A DNA stretch of 56,797 nt from Micromonospora sp. 15K316. Its GTDB lineage: Bacteria > Actinomycetota > Actinomycetes > Mycobacteriales > Micromonosporaceae. The position numbers were made by a program, and so were the translations under genes. The stretch lies in contig NZ_SMKG01000019.1 of the NCBI RefSeq assembly GCF_004348525.1, forward strand, positions 1-56,797, written 5' to 3'. Each line of letters begins with the position of its first letter. The stretch's first letter is position 1. Shown one piece after another: positions 33,461 through 42,084 of this stretch. The notes beneath the pieces are model-generated. The model was not told the DNA's origin and did not search any database. It was given only the letters and a program-made list of their open reading frames with translations.

Positions 33461-33480
33461 CCGTCGCCCGAAAAGGTGAC

Positions 33481-33503
33481 GAGGGGGCCCGAGGGGCCCC
33501 CTC
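33481..33503 (+). terminator. 10-bp hairpin terminator
   Basis: GAGGGGGCCC (33481-33490) and GGGCCCCCTC (33494-33503) form a perfect 10-bp stem 20 nt after the stop of the membrane protein gene. Confidence 0.7.
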
Positions 33504-33594
33504 CGCGCTCGGCGGGTAGGCGAGGGTCCGGCCCGTCCGGCCGGGCCGCCGTCGACGAGATCGGGGAGCTGTCGAGCGCAGCTAGAGTTGGCGG

Positions 33595-34284
33595 ATGCCG
33601 GACGGGAAGATCAGCGCCACCCGCGACCGCGAATCGAGCGGTACGGTGGCGGGCGGGTACGCGGTCGAGGTCACCGACCTGACCGTCACGTACGGTTCGA
33701 CGACCGTCATCGACGGGCTGGACCTCCAGGTGCCCACCGGCGCGGTGGTCGCCCTCACCGGCGAGAACGGGGTCGGCAAGTCCACCCTGCTGCGCTGCGT
33801 CACCGGGCTCCAGCAGCCCTCCGGCGGCGCGATCACCGTCTTCGGCGAGCCGCCCGAGAGCAGTCCCGAGTTCTGGCGGCAGGTGGCGACCACGGTCGAG
33901 TCGCCGACCTGGTACCACGGCCTGACCCTGCGGGAACATCTCGACCTGGTCCGGGTGGCCAACGGTGGTGATCCGGCCGACGGGTGCATCGACGAGGTCT
34001 CCGGGCTGCTGGGCATCACCGACCTGGGCGACAGCCTGCCGATCACCCTCTCCTCCGGTCAGCGTCAGCGCTTCCTGCTCGCCGCGACGTTCGTACGCCC
34101 GAGCCGGCTGCTGGTGCTCGACGAACCGGAACAGCGCCTCGACACGGCGGCGAAGCGGGCGCTCGCCGCGCACCTGCGCGACTACCTGGCCGACGGCGGG
34201 ACGCTGCTGATGGCCAGCCACGACGAGCAGTTCTGGCACGACGTCGGCGCGGACGAGGTCTGCCTGCGCCGGGCCGAGGGCTGA
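33595..34284 (+). CDS. ABC transporter ATP-binding protein
   Basis: 229 residues. Walker A is LTGENGVGKSTLL, the signature is LSSGQRQRFLLAA, Walker B is LLVLDEPEQRLD, and the H-loop is LMASHDEQFW. The signature and the EPEQRLD variant of the D-loop region are slightly divergent from the norm. A TAGAGT box ends six nt before ATG 33595 and there is no Shine-Dalgarno site, so the mRNA may be leaderless. The next gene, four nt downstream, encodes a large membrane protein that is its likely partner. Confidence 0.88.
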   Translation: MPDGKISATRDRESSGTVAGGYAVEVTDLTVTYGSTTVIDGLDLQVPTGAVVALTGENGVGKSTLLRCVTGLQQPSGGAITVFGEPPESSPEFWRQVATTVESPTWYHGLTLREHLDLVRVANGGDPADGCIDEVSGLLGITDLGDSLPITLSSGQRQRFLLAATFVRPSRLLVLDEPEQRLDTAAKRALAAHLRDYLADGGTLLMASHDEQFWHDVGADEVCLRRAEG

Positions 34285-34288
34285 GCCG

Positions 34289-35824
34289 GTGACCACCACC
34301 CGCGCGCCGGCCCCCGCCCCGGCCGCTGCCGTCGACGTACGCCGCCACATCCGGCGGATGCGGGTCGCCGCCGTCGGCCGGGTGGACCCGAGCAGCGTCT
34401 ACTGCGTGCTCCTCGCGATCGTGATGGCCGCGGCGCTGTTCGGGCAGCCGCTCGGCGTCATCGTCTGGCCGGCCGACGCCGCCGGGCCGTCGGTGCCGGC
34501 GCTGGTCGGCGCCGGCCTGGTGCTGCTGGCCTTCCTCGGTGTGCTCCGGCGGCTCGGCCCGGTGGTCGTCACCCGCGCCGACGCCACCTGGCTGCTGCCC
34601 GCTCCCGTACCCCGGCGAACGTTGCTCACCCCCGCGCTGCTGCTCACCGCGCTCTCGGCGACCGTAGTGGGCGGTCTGGTCGGGCTGGCCGTCGCCGGCC
34701 GGGTCGCCGAACGTCCCGCGACGTCGACCGTCGTCGTCGCGGGCGTCGCCGGGGGTGCCGCCGTCGGCCTCCTGCTGGCGCTGCTCGCGGTGCACGCCCA
34801 GACGCGGCCGCGAAACGGACGGGTCGTCGACCTGGCCGCGGGCACCGTCGCCGCGGCGTTGGTCGCGGTCGCCGTCGGCGAACAGCTGACCGGCGGGTAC
34901 GCCCCACCGCGTGACGTCCTGCCCTCGGCGTCGACGATGCTGGTGGTGGTGGCGGCCGTGGCGTTCCCGCTCGCTCTCGCCGCCGTCGCCGGGGTGTGGT
35001 GGCGGCTGAACAGTTGGCCCACCCACCGGATCGCCGAGGCGTCCGCCTCGACCGGTTCGTACGCCGACGCGCTCTACGCGGTCGAGCCGTCGTTCCTCGC
35101 TGCGCAGAGCAGCCGCCGGTACTGGCGCAACCGCACCGGCATCCGCACCTCCCGGCTGCTGCGTGACCGTCGGGTGCCGCCGCTGACGGCGCAGGACCTG
35201 CTCCAGGTCCGGCGCAATCCGGGGCGGCTGCCCTGGCTGGTCGGCACCGCCCTGGCCCCCGCCGTCGTCGCCGACGGGCCGGTCTGGCTGCTGATCGGTG
35301 TCGTCCTGGTGGGCGCGCTCGCCGCCGCCAGCGTCACCGCCGAGGCGACCCACACCGATGCGTCGAACCCGGCCGCGCTGCGGCTGCTCGGGCTCACGTT
35401 CCGCCAGGTCTACGCGCAGCGGCTCGTGGTGCCCACCGGCGTCGCCGCCCTCTGGGGCGCGCTCGCCCTGGGCACGGTGCAGGCGACGGGGCTGCTCTCC
35501 GGCCCCTGGTGGGCGCTCGGCCTCGCGGCCGGTCCGGCGGCCGCCGTCGCCGCGCTCTACCGCGCGAAGATCAGCGCCAGCAGCGTCGGCAACATCTTCA
35601 TCGACACGCCGCTGGGCGCGTTCCCCAGCGGCCTGCTGCTCTGGCTGGTCAACGGCCTGGACGTGGTGGCCGTGCTGGCGCTGCCGATGGTGATCGCCCT
35701 GGTGACCGCGCGGGCGCCGGAACAGCTCAGCTGGTCGTCGGTGCTCGTGCAGGCGGCGTTGTCGGTCGCCGGCTGCCTCGTGCTGCTGCTGCGCCGCTCC
35801 AGCGCCCGTACCGTCGGCGTGTAG
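34289..35824 (+). CDS. Multi-spanning membrane protein, probable ABC transporter partner (DUF6297-like)
   Basis: 511 residues with about twelve hydrophobic segments. GTG 34289 is four nt after the ATPase stop. RLGPVVVTRADATWLLPAPV, RYWRNRTGIRTSRLL and LQVRRNPGRLP are the polar loops; similar proteins in actinobacteria are annotated DUF6297 and accompany ABC ATPases. The PVPRRTLLTPALL and FRQVYAQRLVVP segments resemble ABC-2 exporter permeases of large size. The substrate is unknown. The naming as DUF6297 is from memory of the family and is less certain than the membrane/ABC context. Confidence 0.72.
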   Translation: MTTTRAPAPAPAAAVDVRRHIRRMRVAAVGRVDPSSVYCVLLAIVMAAALFGQPLGVIVWPADAAGPSVPALVGAGLVLLAFLGVLRRLGPVVVTRADATWLLPAPVPRRTLLTPALLLTALSATVVGGLVGLAVAGRVAERPATSTVVVAGVAGGAAVGLLLALLAVHAQTRPRNGRVVDLAAGTVAAALVAVAVGEQLTGGYAPPRDVLPSASTMLVVVAAVAFPLALAAVAGVWWRLNSWPTHRIAEASASTGSYADALYAVEPSFLAAQSSRRYWRNRTGIRTSRLLRDRRVPPLTAQDLLQVRRNPGRLPWLVGTALAPAVVADGPVWLLIGVVLVGALAAASVTAEATHTDASNPAALRLLGLTFRQVYAQRLVVPTGVAALWGALALGTVQATGLLSGPWWALGLAAGPAAAVAALYRAKISASSVGNIFIDTPLGAFPSGLLLWLVNGLDVVAVLALPMVIALVTARAPEQLSWSSVLVQAALSVAGCLVLLLRRSSARTVGV

Positions 35825-35840
35825 GAGGCCGCGCAAACGC

Positions 35841-35910
35841 CTAGATCAACTCGGGTTCAAGGAAGTCGGGGTGACCGGGTGAGCCGGACCGCCCGACTTC
35901 ACTGAAGTCG
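35841..35910. repeat. 70-bp intergenic repeat, copy 2
   Basis: It aligns without gaps to copy 1 at 29279-29348 (about 49 of 70 positions). Its end overlaps a palindromic hairpin. It is placed between convergent genes, immediately after the membrane-protein stop. Confidence 0.6.
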
Positions 35911-35915
35911 GGCGG
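35889..35915. terminator. Bidirectional hairpin within the 70-bp repeat
   Basis: CCGCCCGACTT (35889-35899) and AAGTCGGGCGG (35905-35915) form a perfect 11-bp stem with a five-base loop between convergent genes. Confidence 0.7.
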
Positions 35916-35932
35916 CCACCAGCCGGGGCGGC

Positions 35933-36622
35933 TCAGGCGATCTTCTCCAGGGCGGCCGTGGCGAGCGGGGCGATCTTGGTGAGCAGCGCGGTCGCGGCGG
36001 CCAGGTCGCCGTTCCCACCCGACACGTCCACCTCCATCACGAAGTTGCCCCGCGTCACGAAGAGCGTGCACTGGTGCCGCGTCGAATTGCCCTTCAGCCG
36101 CTCACAGAAGGTGATCACGTCCGGCCCGTTCGGGACCGGGGGCGGCGACGGACGCACGATCGTCGAGGTACGGCCGTCGTTCGGCACCTCGTACTTCGTG
36201 CAGTTCTTCAGCACCGACCGCAGCTCGTCGGCGAGCTTGCGGCCGGGCACCTTCAGGTAGCCGACCACGTACTGCCGGATCCACACCGTGTCGCCGTCCC
36301 AGACCCGCTCCCGGTAGGCCGTCCGCTTGCGGTCCGACGGAAGGCTGTCCTCGCACAACGAGATCAGCTTCCAGGCGTCGCTGTTCTCCTCGGTGAACGC
36401 CGCCGTCTCCGGGTGGAACGTCGTGTCCAGCTCCAGCATCGCCGTCTTCACCCGGGTGCTCACCTGCGCCGTGGAGGTCGGTGCCGGCGGGGGCGGTGGC
36501 GGTGCGGGGGATTCCGGTGCGGCCCAGCGGGGCGCGCCCGCGGACACGCTCGGGCCGCAGGCCGCCAGAGAGATCAGGAGGAGCAACGACAGCAGGGGGA
36601 GCGGGGCACGGCGGAGCGACAT
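35933..36622 (-). CDS. Putative lipoprotein
   Basis: 229 residues. The N-terminus is a lipoprotein signal (LPLLSLLLLISLAAC, lipobox LAAC), so Cys21 is probably lipidated and the protein anchored to the outer face of the membrane. A Pro-rich linker (APPPPPPAPTS) follows. The mature domain has three Cys (LCEDS, LKNCTKYEV, FCERL...QCTLF) that may form disulfides. No family is recognised. ATG 36622 is at the edge of the signal peptide. It is downstream of the AKR gene but separated from it by a terminator, so it is probably its own unit. Confidence 0.7.
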   Translation of the reverse strand: MSLRRAPLPLLSLLLLISLAACGPSVSAGAPRWAAPESPAPPPPPPAPTSTAQVSTRVKTAMLELDTTFHPETAAFTEENSDAWKLISLCEDSLPSDRKRTAYRERVWDGDTVWIRQYVVGYLKVPGRKLADELRSVLKNCTKYEVPNDGRTSTIVRPSPPPVPNGPDVITFCERLKGNSTRHQCTLFVTRGNFVMEVDVSGGNGDLAAATALLTKIAPLATAALEKIA

Positions 36623-36639
36623 CGCGGCCTTTCGTACAC

Positions 36640-36668
36640 GAGGAGGGGGCCTGGTCCGGCCCCTCCTC
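36640..36668 (-). terminator. Hairpin terminator of the aldo/keto reductase gene
   Basis: GAGGAGGGGGCC (36640-36651) pairs with GGCCCCTCCTC (36658-36668) with one bulged base. It lies 30 nt beyond the stop of the AKR on the minus strand. Confidence 0.65.
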
Positions 36669-36697
36669 TGTGCGCCGCCGCCCTGCCGGGCGTTACG

Positions 36698-37549
36698 TCA
36701 GGCCGGGATCCAGTCGAACGTGTCGGGGTGGTTGCCCTGCCGTCCCCCCTCGCCCCGATCGAGGGCGCTGATCCGCTCCATCGCGGCGTCGTCCAGCTCG
36801 AAGTCGAAGATGCGGAGGTTCTCCTCGATCCGGGCCGGGGTCGTCGACTTCGGGAAGATGATGTCGCCGCGCTGCACGTGCCAGCGGAGCACCACCTGCG
36901 CCGGCGTACGACCCACCAGCTCGGCGATGTCGGTGACCGTCGGGTCGTCGAGCACCTTGCCCTGGGCGATCGGCGACCAGCCCTCGGTGAGGATGTTGTG
37001 CTTGCGGCCGTAGTCGCGCACCTCGTCGTTGGCGAAGTACGGGTGCACCTCGATCTGGTTGACGGCCGGCACCACGTCGGCCTCGGCGGCCAGCCGCTCC
37101 AGGTGCGGCACCTGGAAGTTCGACACCCCGATCGACCGGGCGCGTCCGTCCCGCTGGAACTCCTCCAGCGTCTTCCAGGTCGACACGAAGTCCCCGTCGT
37201 AGCGGGTGGGCAGCGGCCAGTGGATGAGGAACAGGTCGACGTACTCCATCCCGAGCGCCGCGAGCGTCCCGTCGAACGCGCGGCGGGCGTCGTCCGGCCG
37301 GTGGGCCGCGTTGCTCAGCTTGCTGGTCACGAAGACCTCGCGCCGGTCCAGCCCGGAGGCGTGGATCGCCTGGCCGACCTCGGCCTCGTTGCCGTACATC
37401 TGCGCGGTGTCGATGTGCCGGTAGCCGACCTCCAGCGCCTTCGCGACCGCCGCTGCGGTCTCCCCCGGATCGACCTGGAAGACCCCGAAGCCGAGCTGCG
37501 GGATGGTGTTGCCGTCGTTGAGGCTGATGGCGGGAATCGTGTTCGCCAC
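36698..37549 (-). CDS. Aldo/keto reductase
   Basis: 283 residues from GTG 37549, which has an ideal AAGGAG six to seven nt upstream; longer readings are unsupported. The AKR tetrad is visible as Asp47, Tyr52 (HIDTAQMYGNE), Lys77 (TSKLSN) and His110 (LIHWP). GVSNFQVPHLERL and the C-terminal IIFPKSTTPARIEENL bind NADPH. It resembles AKR5-type 2,5-diketo-D-gluconate/aldehyde reductases. The protein is cytosolic. It is monocistronic with its own terminator. Confidence 0.92.
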   Translation of the reverse strand: MANTIPAISLNDGNTIPQLGFGVFQVDPGETAAAVAKALEVGYRHIDTAQMYGNEAEVGQAIHASGLDRREVFVTSKLSNAAHRPDDARRAFDGTLAALGMEYVDLFLIHWPLPTRYDGDFVSTWKTLEEFQRDGRARSIGVSNFQVPHLERLAAEADVVPAVNQIEVHPYFANDEVRDYGRKHNILTEGWSPIAQGKVLDDPTVTDIAELVGRTPAQVVLRWHVQRGDIIFPKSTTPARIEENLRIFDFELDDAAMERISALDRGEGGRQGNHPDTFDWIPA

Positions 37550-37671
37550 TGCGGCTCCTTCACACGTCGTCCGAAACGTCCGGCGTCCTCCGAAGAGACC
37601 GGACCTACCGATCAACTCCCATACCCGGTCGGGTCGCCGCCTCACACGATCCACCGAAGTCAGGAGGTTCC

Positions 37672-37704
37672 GGGTGCGAGTGCCGGGGCGGCCGACTCGC
37701 ACCC
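37672..37704. terminator. Hairpin upstream of the DUF417 gene
   Basis: GGGTGCGAGT (37672-37681) and ACTCGCACCC (37695-37704) form a perfect 10-bp stem with a 13-base loop in the AKR/DUF417 divergent spacer. As neither gene ends here, it may be an operator or leftover structure instead of a terminator. Confidence 0.4.
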
Positions 37705-37778
37705 TCGGTGTGTGGCGGTTTCTGGCGGGTAATGGCAGCCCGCACGTCGACCGTCGACACAGCGGCTAGGAGCGAGCG

Positions 37779-38246
37779 ATGGCCAGACGACACACCTCCG
37801 CCGACGACCTCGCCTCCGTAGGCATCTCGGTCCTGCGTTGCGCCCTGGCGACGAACATCTTGTGGATCGGTGCGCTCAAGTTCAAGCAGTACGAGGTCGA
37901 GAACGACGAGCCTCTGGTCACGTCGAGTCCGCTGTTCTCGCGGCTCCGCCAGAAGCTGGGCGCACAGAAGCTCAACCGACTCATCGGGGTCACGGAGATC
38001 ACCCTGGGCTCTCTCATCGCCGCGAAGCCGCTCGCCCCGAGAGCGTCGGCGATCGGTAGCTTCGGGGCGGTCGGGATGTTCCTCACCACGCTCAGTTTCC
38101 TGGCCACGACGCCCGAGGCCCGGCAGGAAGGGCAGGGGAGGTTGAGCCTCTCTCAGCTGGGGCAATTCCTGTTGAAAGACACAGTGCTTCTCGGTGCCGC
38201 TCTGCTGACAGCCGCCGATTCGCTGGGCGCGGCCCGCCGTAGCTGA
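37779..38246 (+). CDS. DUF417 (YkgB/RclC) family membrane protein
   Basis: 155 residues with about four hydrophobic segments. The pattern IGALKFKQYEVENDEPLVTS, SPLFSRLRQ, LIGVTEITLGSLIA, LTTLSFLATTPE and LLKDTVLLGAALLT matches the DUF417/RclC family, inner membrane proteins whose E. coli members respond to reactive chlorine or act in efflux-like roles. AGGAG precedes ATG 37779. It is divergent from the AKR; both families are associated with electrophile or oxidant stress, but joint regulation is inference. Confidence 0.83.
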   Translation: MARRHTSADDLASVGISVLRCALATNILWIGALKFKQYEVENDEPLVTSSPLFSRLRQKLGAQKLNRLIGVTEITLGSLIAAKPLAPRASAIGSFGAVGMFLTTLSFLATTPEARQEGQGRLSLSQLGQFLLKDTVLLGAALLTAADSLGAARRS

Positions 38247-38322
38247 CCGCCCGCGGACGTGGTGACCCGAGCCGGCCGGCGCGGAAGATCACGATGAGCC
38301 GGCAAGCCATGGTTTCCGGCGG

Positions 38323-39279
38323 TCAGCCGGGAGCGTCGAAGAGCACCGGCCACGGACGCTGCGTCGACGCCGTCGGCGCGCCGACCGCCGGTTCGGCGTC
38401 GGCCAGCACCTCGGCGGCGACCTGCCCGAACATGGGCGCGGCCGGATGCGCGGAGCGCTCGGGCCAGACCGCGGAGGTGCGCTTCACCAGGGGCGTGTCG
38501 CTGATCGGCCGCCACGCGATCCGCGGCTCCCGGCGCGCGGTCGTGGCCGGCTCGATCGCCACCGCGCCCCCGGCCAGCACCAGCCCGAAGAGGAACTCCG
38601 GGTTGTGAGCCGGCCGGACCCGGGCGGGCGCGAACCCCTGCCGCCGGCACACCTCCAGCAGGTGGTCGTGCCAGCCGGGCGCGGTCGCGCGCGCCGCCGT
38701 CACCAGGTCCAGTCCGGCCAGCGCGGCCAGCGCCACCTCCCGCCCGCGGGCCAGCGGTGAGGTCCGCGGCAACAGCACCCCCAGCGGTACGTCGACCGGC
38801 GCGCCGAAGCGCAGCCCCTCCGCCTCGACCGGGTGGTGCGCCAGCCCCACGTCGAGCCGCCGCTCGGCGAGCATGCGCAGCTGCTCGCCGCTGGTCAGCT
38901 CGTGCAGCTCCACGTCCAGCCCCGGTGCCCGGTCGGCGAGCCGGTCCAGCAGGGCGTGCAGTCGTACGGCCGGTGTGTCCGGCGGCACCCCGGCCCGGAG
39001 TACACCGAGCGCGCCCGCGCGCACCTGCCGCATCAGGTCGCGTAGCCGCCCCTCGCCGGCGAGGAACTCCTCCGCCTCGCCGAGCAGCAGCTCACCGGCG
39101 GTGGTGAGGCGGATCTGGCGGCGGGAGCGGTCGAAGAGCTCCACCTCCAACTCCCGCTCCAGCCGCTGGATGGACTGGCTCAGCGGCGGCTGGGCCATGC
39201 CGAGCAGTTCGGCGGCCCGCCCGAAGTGCAGCTCGCGGGCGACCAGCACGAAGTGCCGCAGGTGTCGGAGCAGGTCCAC
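38323..39279 (-). CDS. LysR-family transcriptional regulator
   Basis: 318 residues from GTG 39279. The N-terminal winged helix is LLRHLRHFVLVARELHFGRA, then AELLGMAQPPLSQSIQRLER, with LFDRSRRQIRLTTAG as the wing. The substrate-binding domain follows (LGVLRAGVPPDTPAVRL... GEQLRMLAERRLDVGLAH). A TAGGGT box on this strand (39292-39287) ends seven nt before the start codon, with no Shine-Dalgarno site. It is divergent from a broken class A beta-lactamase-like gene with only 85 nt between starts, the arrangement seen for AmpR-type regulators and their beta-lactamase targets; that functional analogy is inference. Confidence 0.88.
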   Translation of the reverse strand: MDLLRHLRHFVLVARELHFGRAAELLGMAQPPLSQSIQRLERELEVELFDRSRRQIRLTTAGELLLGEAEEFLAGEGRLRDLMRQVRAGALGVLRAGVPPDTPAVRLHALLDRLADRAPGLDVELHELTSGEQLRMLAERRLDVGLAHHPVEAEGLRFGAPVDVPLGVLLPRTSPLARGREVALAALAGLDLVTAARATAPGWHDHLLEVCRRQGFAPARVRPAHNPEFLFGLVLAGGAVAIEPATTARREPRIAWRPISDTPLVKRTSAVWPERSAHPAAPMFGQVAAEVLADAEPAVGAPTASTQRPWPVLFDAPG

Positions 39280-39364
39280 GGGCCGGACCCTACGCCAGCG
39301 CGGTGCGGCGACCGGGTGCTCGTCCCGAGCGCGGACCGCCGTCCGAGGTGGATACCGTGCGGGA

Positions 39365-40269
39365 GTGGCAGTCGTGGAGCGTGTCGAGGGCGTCTTCGCC
39401 CGGGCGGGGGTGGAGGGCAACCTGCACGTGGTGGACCTCGACCACCCCGGCGAGGGGCGGACGCCGGTGGCCGGGAGGTCGCCGTCGGGGCGGACGAGCA
39501 GGTGGTGATCGCCTCGATCTTCAAGATCCTGCTCGTGTTGGAGTTCGCCCGGCAGGTCACCGACGGTCAGCTCGACCCGACCGAACGGGTCCTGGTCACC
39601 GCCGCGGACCGGCTCGGCGGCTGGGGGTTGGCCGGCTGCGACGACGACGCCGAGGTGTCGCTGCGTGACCTCGCCTACTTCGCCATGTCGGTGAGCGACA
39701 ACACCGCCGCCGATCTGCTGCTGCGCCGGGTCGGTCCGGACCTGCTGCCGATGCTCGCCGCCGAGCTGGGACTGGCCCGGACCCGGATCGTCGGTGGGCC
39801 CCGGCAGCTCGTCGAGGTGATGCTCGCCGACGTCGGGGCGCGCACCGAGGCCGAGTTCGCGCGGATCTTCCCCACGCTGAGCGCCGAACGGGTCCGTGCC
39901 ATGCGGGTCTTCGACCCGGAGCGGACCACCTCCAGCACCGCGCGGGACATCACCCGGCTGCTCGGCCTGATCTGGCGGGACGAGGCAGGCCCGGCCGCGG
40001 CCTGCGCCATGGTGCGCGGCTGGATGGCCCGTCAGCTCTTCTGGACCCGGCTGGCGGCCGGTTTCCCGCCCGGCGTCCGGGTGGCCGGCAAGACCGGCAC
40101 CCTGCCCGGGTTGCACCTGGAGGCCGGCGTCGCCGAGTACCCCGACGGCGGCCGGTACGCGATCGCCGTCTTCGCCCGCACCCCCCAACTCGCCACCCGG
40201 CGGATCGACGTGGACCTGGCGATGGGGGAGACCGCCCGTACGGCCGTCGAGGCGCTGCGCGCGGAGTGA
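39365..40269 (+). pseudogene. Class A beta-lactamase-like serine hydrolase with a frameshift
   Basis: The gene starts at GTG 39365, six nt after a TACCGT box, and reads VAVVERVEGVFARAGVEGNL and then HVVDLDHPG. Near 39465-39480 the frame must change by one base to continue as REVAVGADEQVVIASIFKIL. The rest is intact: SIFK (SxxK motif), SVSDN (SDN loop), and GKTGTLPG (KTG). The open frame downstream has no good start codon before the SxxK. Either one base is missing from the sequence, or the gene is inactive. The family includes beta-lactamases and related hydrolases. No secretion signal is seen in the N-terminal part, so a cytoplasmic enzyme is implied. Confidence 0.75.
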
Positions 40270-40424
40270 GTTTCCGGCGGCGGATGCGCCCTGGGCGTCG
40301 GCGGTGACCAGGTTTGATACCCGATGGCATATCGACCGGACGCCTCGCTGATCTTGGACGTGCGCCCACCGGCGCTGGTTGGCTCTGGTCGACCGATCGC
40401 CGAGTTCCAAGGGAGCGCACTCGT

Positions 40425-41396
40425 ATGCCCAACCTCGACCGTCGCCGATTCCTTCGTGACGCTGCCGCCTCCACCGCCCTGGTCACCGCCGGTGGACTCG
40501 CCTCGACCTCGCTCGGCGCCCCGGCCGCCTCGGCGGCGCCCGCCGGTGCGGCTCGGCGCCGTCCCGGCCCGGTCAGCTTCCGCTGGTGGGGCACCGCCGG
40601 CTGGCGGGTCGACATCGGCGGCCGGACCGTCCTGGTCGACCCGTTCCTCAGCCGGATCGACACCGGGCTGTTCGCCGGTGCCTTCAAGGACTCCACTCCG
40701 CTGGAGGTCGACACCGCGGTGGTCGACAGCTACGTCGACCGCGCCGAGACGGTGCTGGTGACGCACACCCACTGGGACCACTTCATGGATGTGCCGTACA
40801 TCGCCGGCCGCACCGGCGCCCGGGTCTTCGGGACGCTCACCGCGTACCACCTCGGGCTCGCGTACGGGGTGCCGTCCGGGCAGCTCAGCGCGGTCAAGGG
40901 CGGCGAGGTGATGGACTTCGGGGACTACACCGTCGAGGTCGTCGCCTCGCTGCACAGCCGTAACGGGTCCTACGCGGTGGCGTTCCCGGGAGTGCGGGTG
41001 AACCCGCCGGCGAAGCCGGCCACCATCGCCGACCTGCCGGAGGGCGACACCCTGAACTACGTCCTGCGGGTCGCCGATGGGCCGACCGTGTTCTTCATGG
41101 GCGCCAGCGACTTCGTGGCCCGTAACCTGACCGGCATCGCGCCGGACGTGGCCATGGTGGCGTTGAACAGCACCACGGTGACCGTCGACTACGTGGCCCG
41201 GCTGATGGCGGCGCTGGATCACCCGAAGGTCGTCGTGCCGGTGCACTTCGACAACTTCGAGACCGAGCTGCGCAACCCGCCCACCGTGGCGCCCGCCGAC
41301 CGCACACGACTCGACCGGCTGATCGCGTCGGTGCGGGAGTCGTCTCCGCGTAGCCGGGTGCTGGTGCCCGAGTACGGCACCGCCTACCACTTCTGA
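40425..41396 (+). CDS. Tat-exported metallo-beta-lactamase-fold hydrolase
   Basis: 323 residues from ATG 40425, with AAGGGAG nine nt upstream. A Tat signal (RRRFLRDAAAS... GAPAASAAPA) covers about residues 1-40. The metal site HTHWDH (His114, His116, Asp118, His119) is preceded by the VLVDPF strand and followed by VVASLHSRNG and VFFMGASDF, typical of the UlaG/RomA-like MBL subgroup. It is likely a zinc hydrolase acting outside the cytoplasm on an unknown substrate. KVVVPVHFDN near the C-terminus supplies a further His. Confidence 0.87.
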   Translation: MPNLDRRRFLRDAAASTALVTAGGLASTSLGAPAASAAPAGAARRRPGPVSFRWWGTAGWRVDIGGRTVLVDPFLSRIDTGLFAGAFKDSTPLEVDTAVVDSYVDRAETVLVTHTHWDHFMDVPYIAGRTGARVFGTLTAYHLGLAYGVPSGQLSAVKGGEVMDFGDYTVEVVASLHSRNGSYAVAFPGVRVNPPAKPATIADLPEGDTLNYVLRVADGPTVFFMGASDFVARNLTGIAPDVAMVALNSTTVTVDYVARLMAALDHPKVVVPVHFDNFETELRNPPTVAPADRTRLDRLIASVRESSPRSRVLVPEYGTAYHF

Positions 41397-41476
41397 TCGG
41401 GGGACGGCGGGTGGTCACGGGGGTGCCCGACCACCCGCCGGATCGCCCGGTGGCGGGTTCCGCAGCCGCCCGCCGA

Positions 41477-41505
41477 TTGCACGCAACTACGTAAGTTCGT
41501 AGTAT
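41477..41505 (+). promoter_or_regulatory. Promoter with overlapping palindromic operator for the ArsR-like gene
   Basis: TTGCAC (41477-41482) and TAGTAT (41500-41505) are 17 bp apart. ACTACG (41486-41491) and CGTAGT (41498-41503) form an inverted repeat that overlaps the -10 element. The start codon is only seven nt beyond the -10 box, so a leaderless transcript is likely, and the regulator probably represses itself here. Confidence 0.6.
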
Positions 41506-41511
41506 CGACGT

Positions 41512-42018
41512 ATGGCGGATGTGGAGCGGCGGCTGGCCGCGTTGGAGGCGCAGGTCGCCGACCTCGTCGAACGGTTGCCCGCGCGAGGAGAACCGGCGCC
41601 GGAGGTCCCCGGTGACACCTTCTGGGCGCTCGACGGGCTCAAGCAGCGCCTGCCCGAGGGCGGCGGCGGGGCCGTGCTCTACACCGGCGCCGTCCGCCTC
41701 GCCGACGAGCACTACGACTGGCAGTACGGCCGCACCGTCGACGCCGTCCTCGACGCCGACTGGACGGAGCTGGCCGGCACGCTGAGCGCCCTGGCCCATC
41801 CCGTCCGGCTCCGCCTGCTGCGCGAGATCCTCGGCGGGCGGCGCGGCACCGCCGAGCTGACCGAGATCGAAGGGCTGGGCACCAGCGGCCAACTGCACCA
41901 CCACCTGCGCCAGCTCACCGCCGCCGGTTGGCTGCGCAACGCCGGCCGCGGCCGGTACGCCGTACCGGCCGAACGGGTCGTCCCGCTGCTCGCCATCCTC
42001 ACCGCCGCTCGCCGCTGA
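41512..42018 (+). CDS. ArsR-like winged-helix regulator
   Basis: 168 residues. A coiled-coil-like N-terminus (VERRLAALEAQVADLVERL) precedes a winged helix in the C-terminal half: ALAHPVRLRLLREILGGRRG, TAELTEIEGLGTSGQLHHHL, LTAAGWLRNAGRGRYAVPAE. No Cys-based metal site is present. ATG 41512 has no Shine-Dalgarno site and lies just after a -10 box. The next gene, 66 nt downstream on the same strand, is a membrane serine hydrolase, so this regulator probably controls both itself and that hydrolase. Confidence 0.82.
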   Translation: MADVERRLAALEAQVADLVERLPARGEPAPEVPGDTFWALDGLKQRLPEGGGGAVLYTGAVRLADEHYDWQYGRTVDAVLDADWTELAGTLSALAHPVRLRLLREILGGRRGTAELTEIEGLGTSGQLHHHLRQLTAAGWLRNAGRGRYAVPAERVVPLLAILTAARR

Positions 42019-42084
42019 CCGAGCCACCGCCCCACCCGACCCGGACGGCGCCCCTCCCGCCGCCCGATCGACGGAAGGAGCACC

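Noticed and set aside
37640..37760. GC-rich hairpin region considered as a tRNA or small RNA gene
   Set aside because: No cloverleaf, T-loop consensus or CCA-like end could be fitted. Only a single 10-bp hairpin is present.
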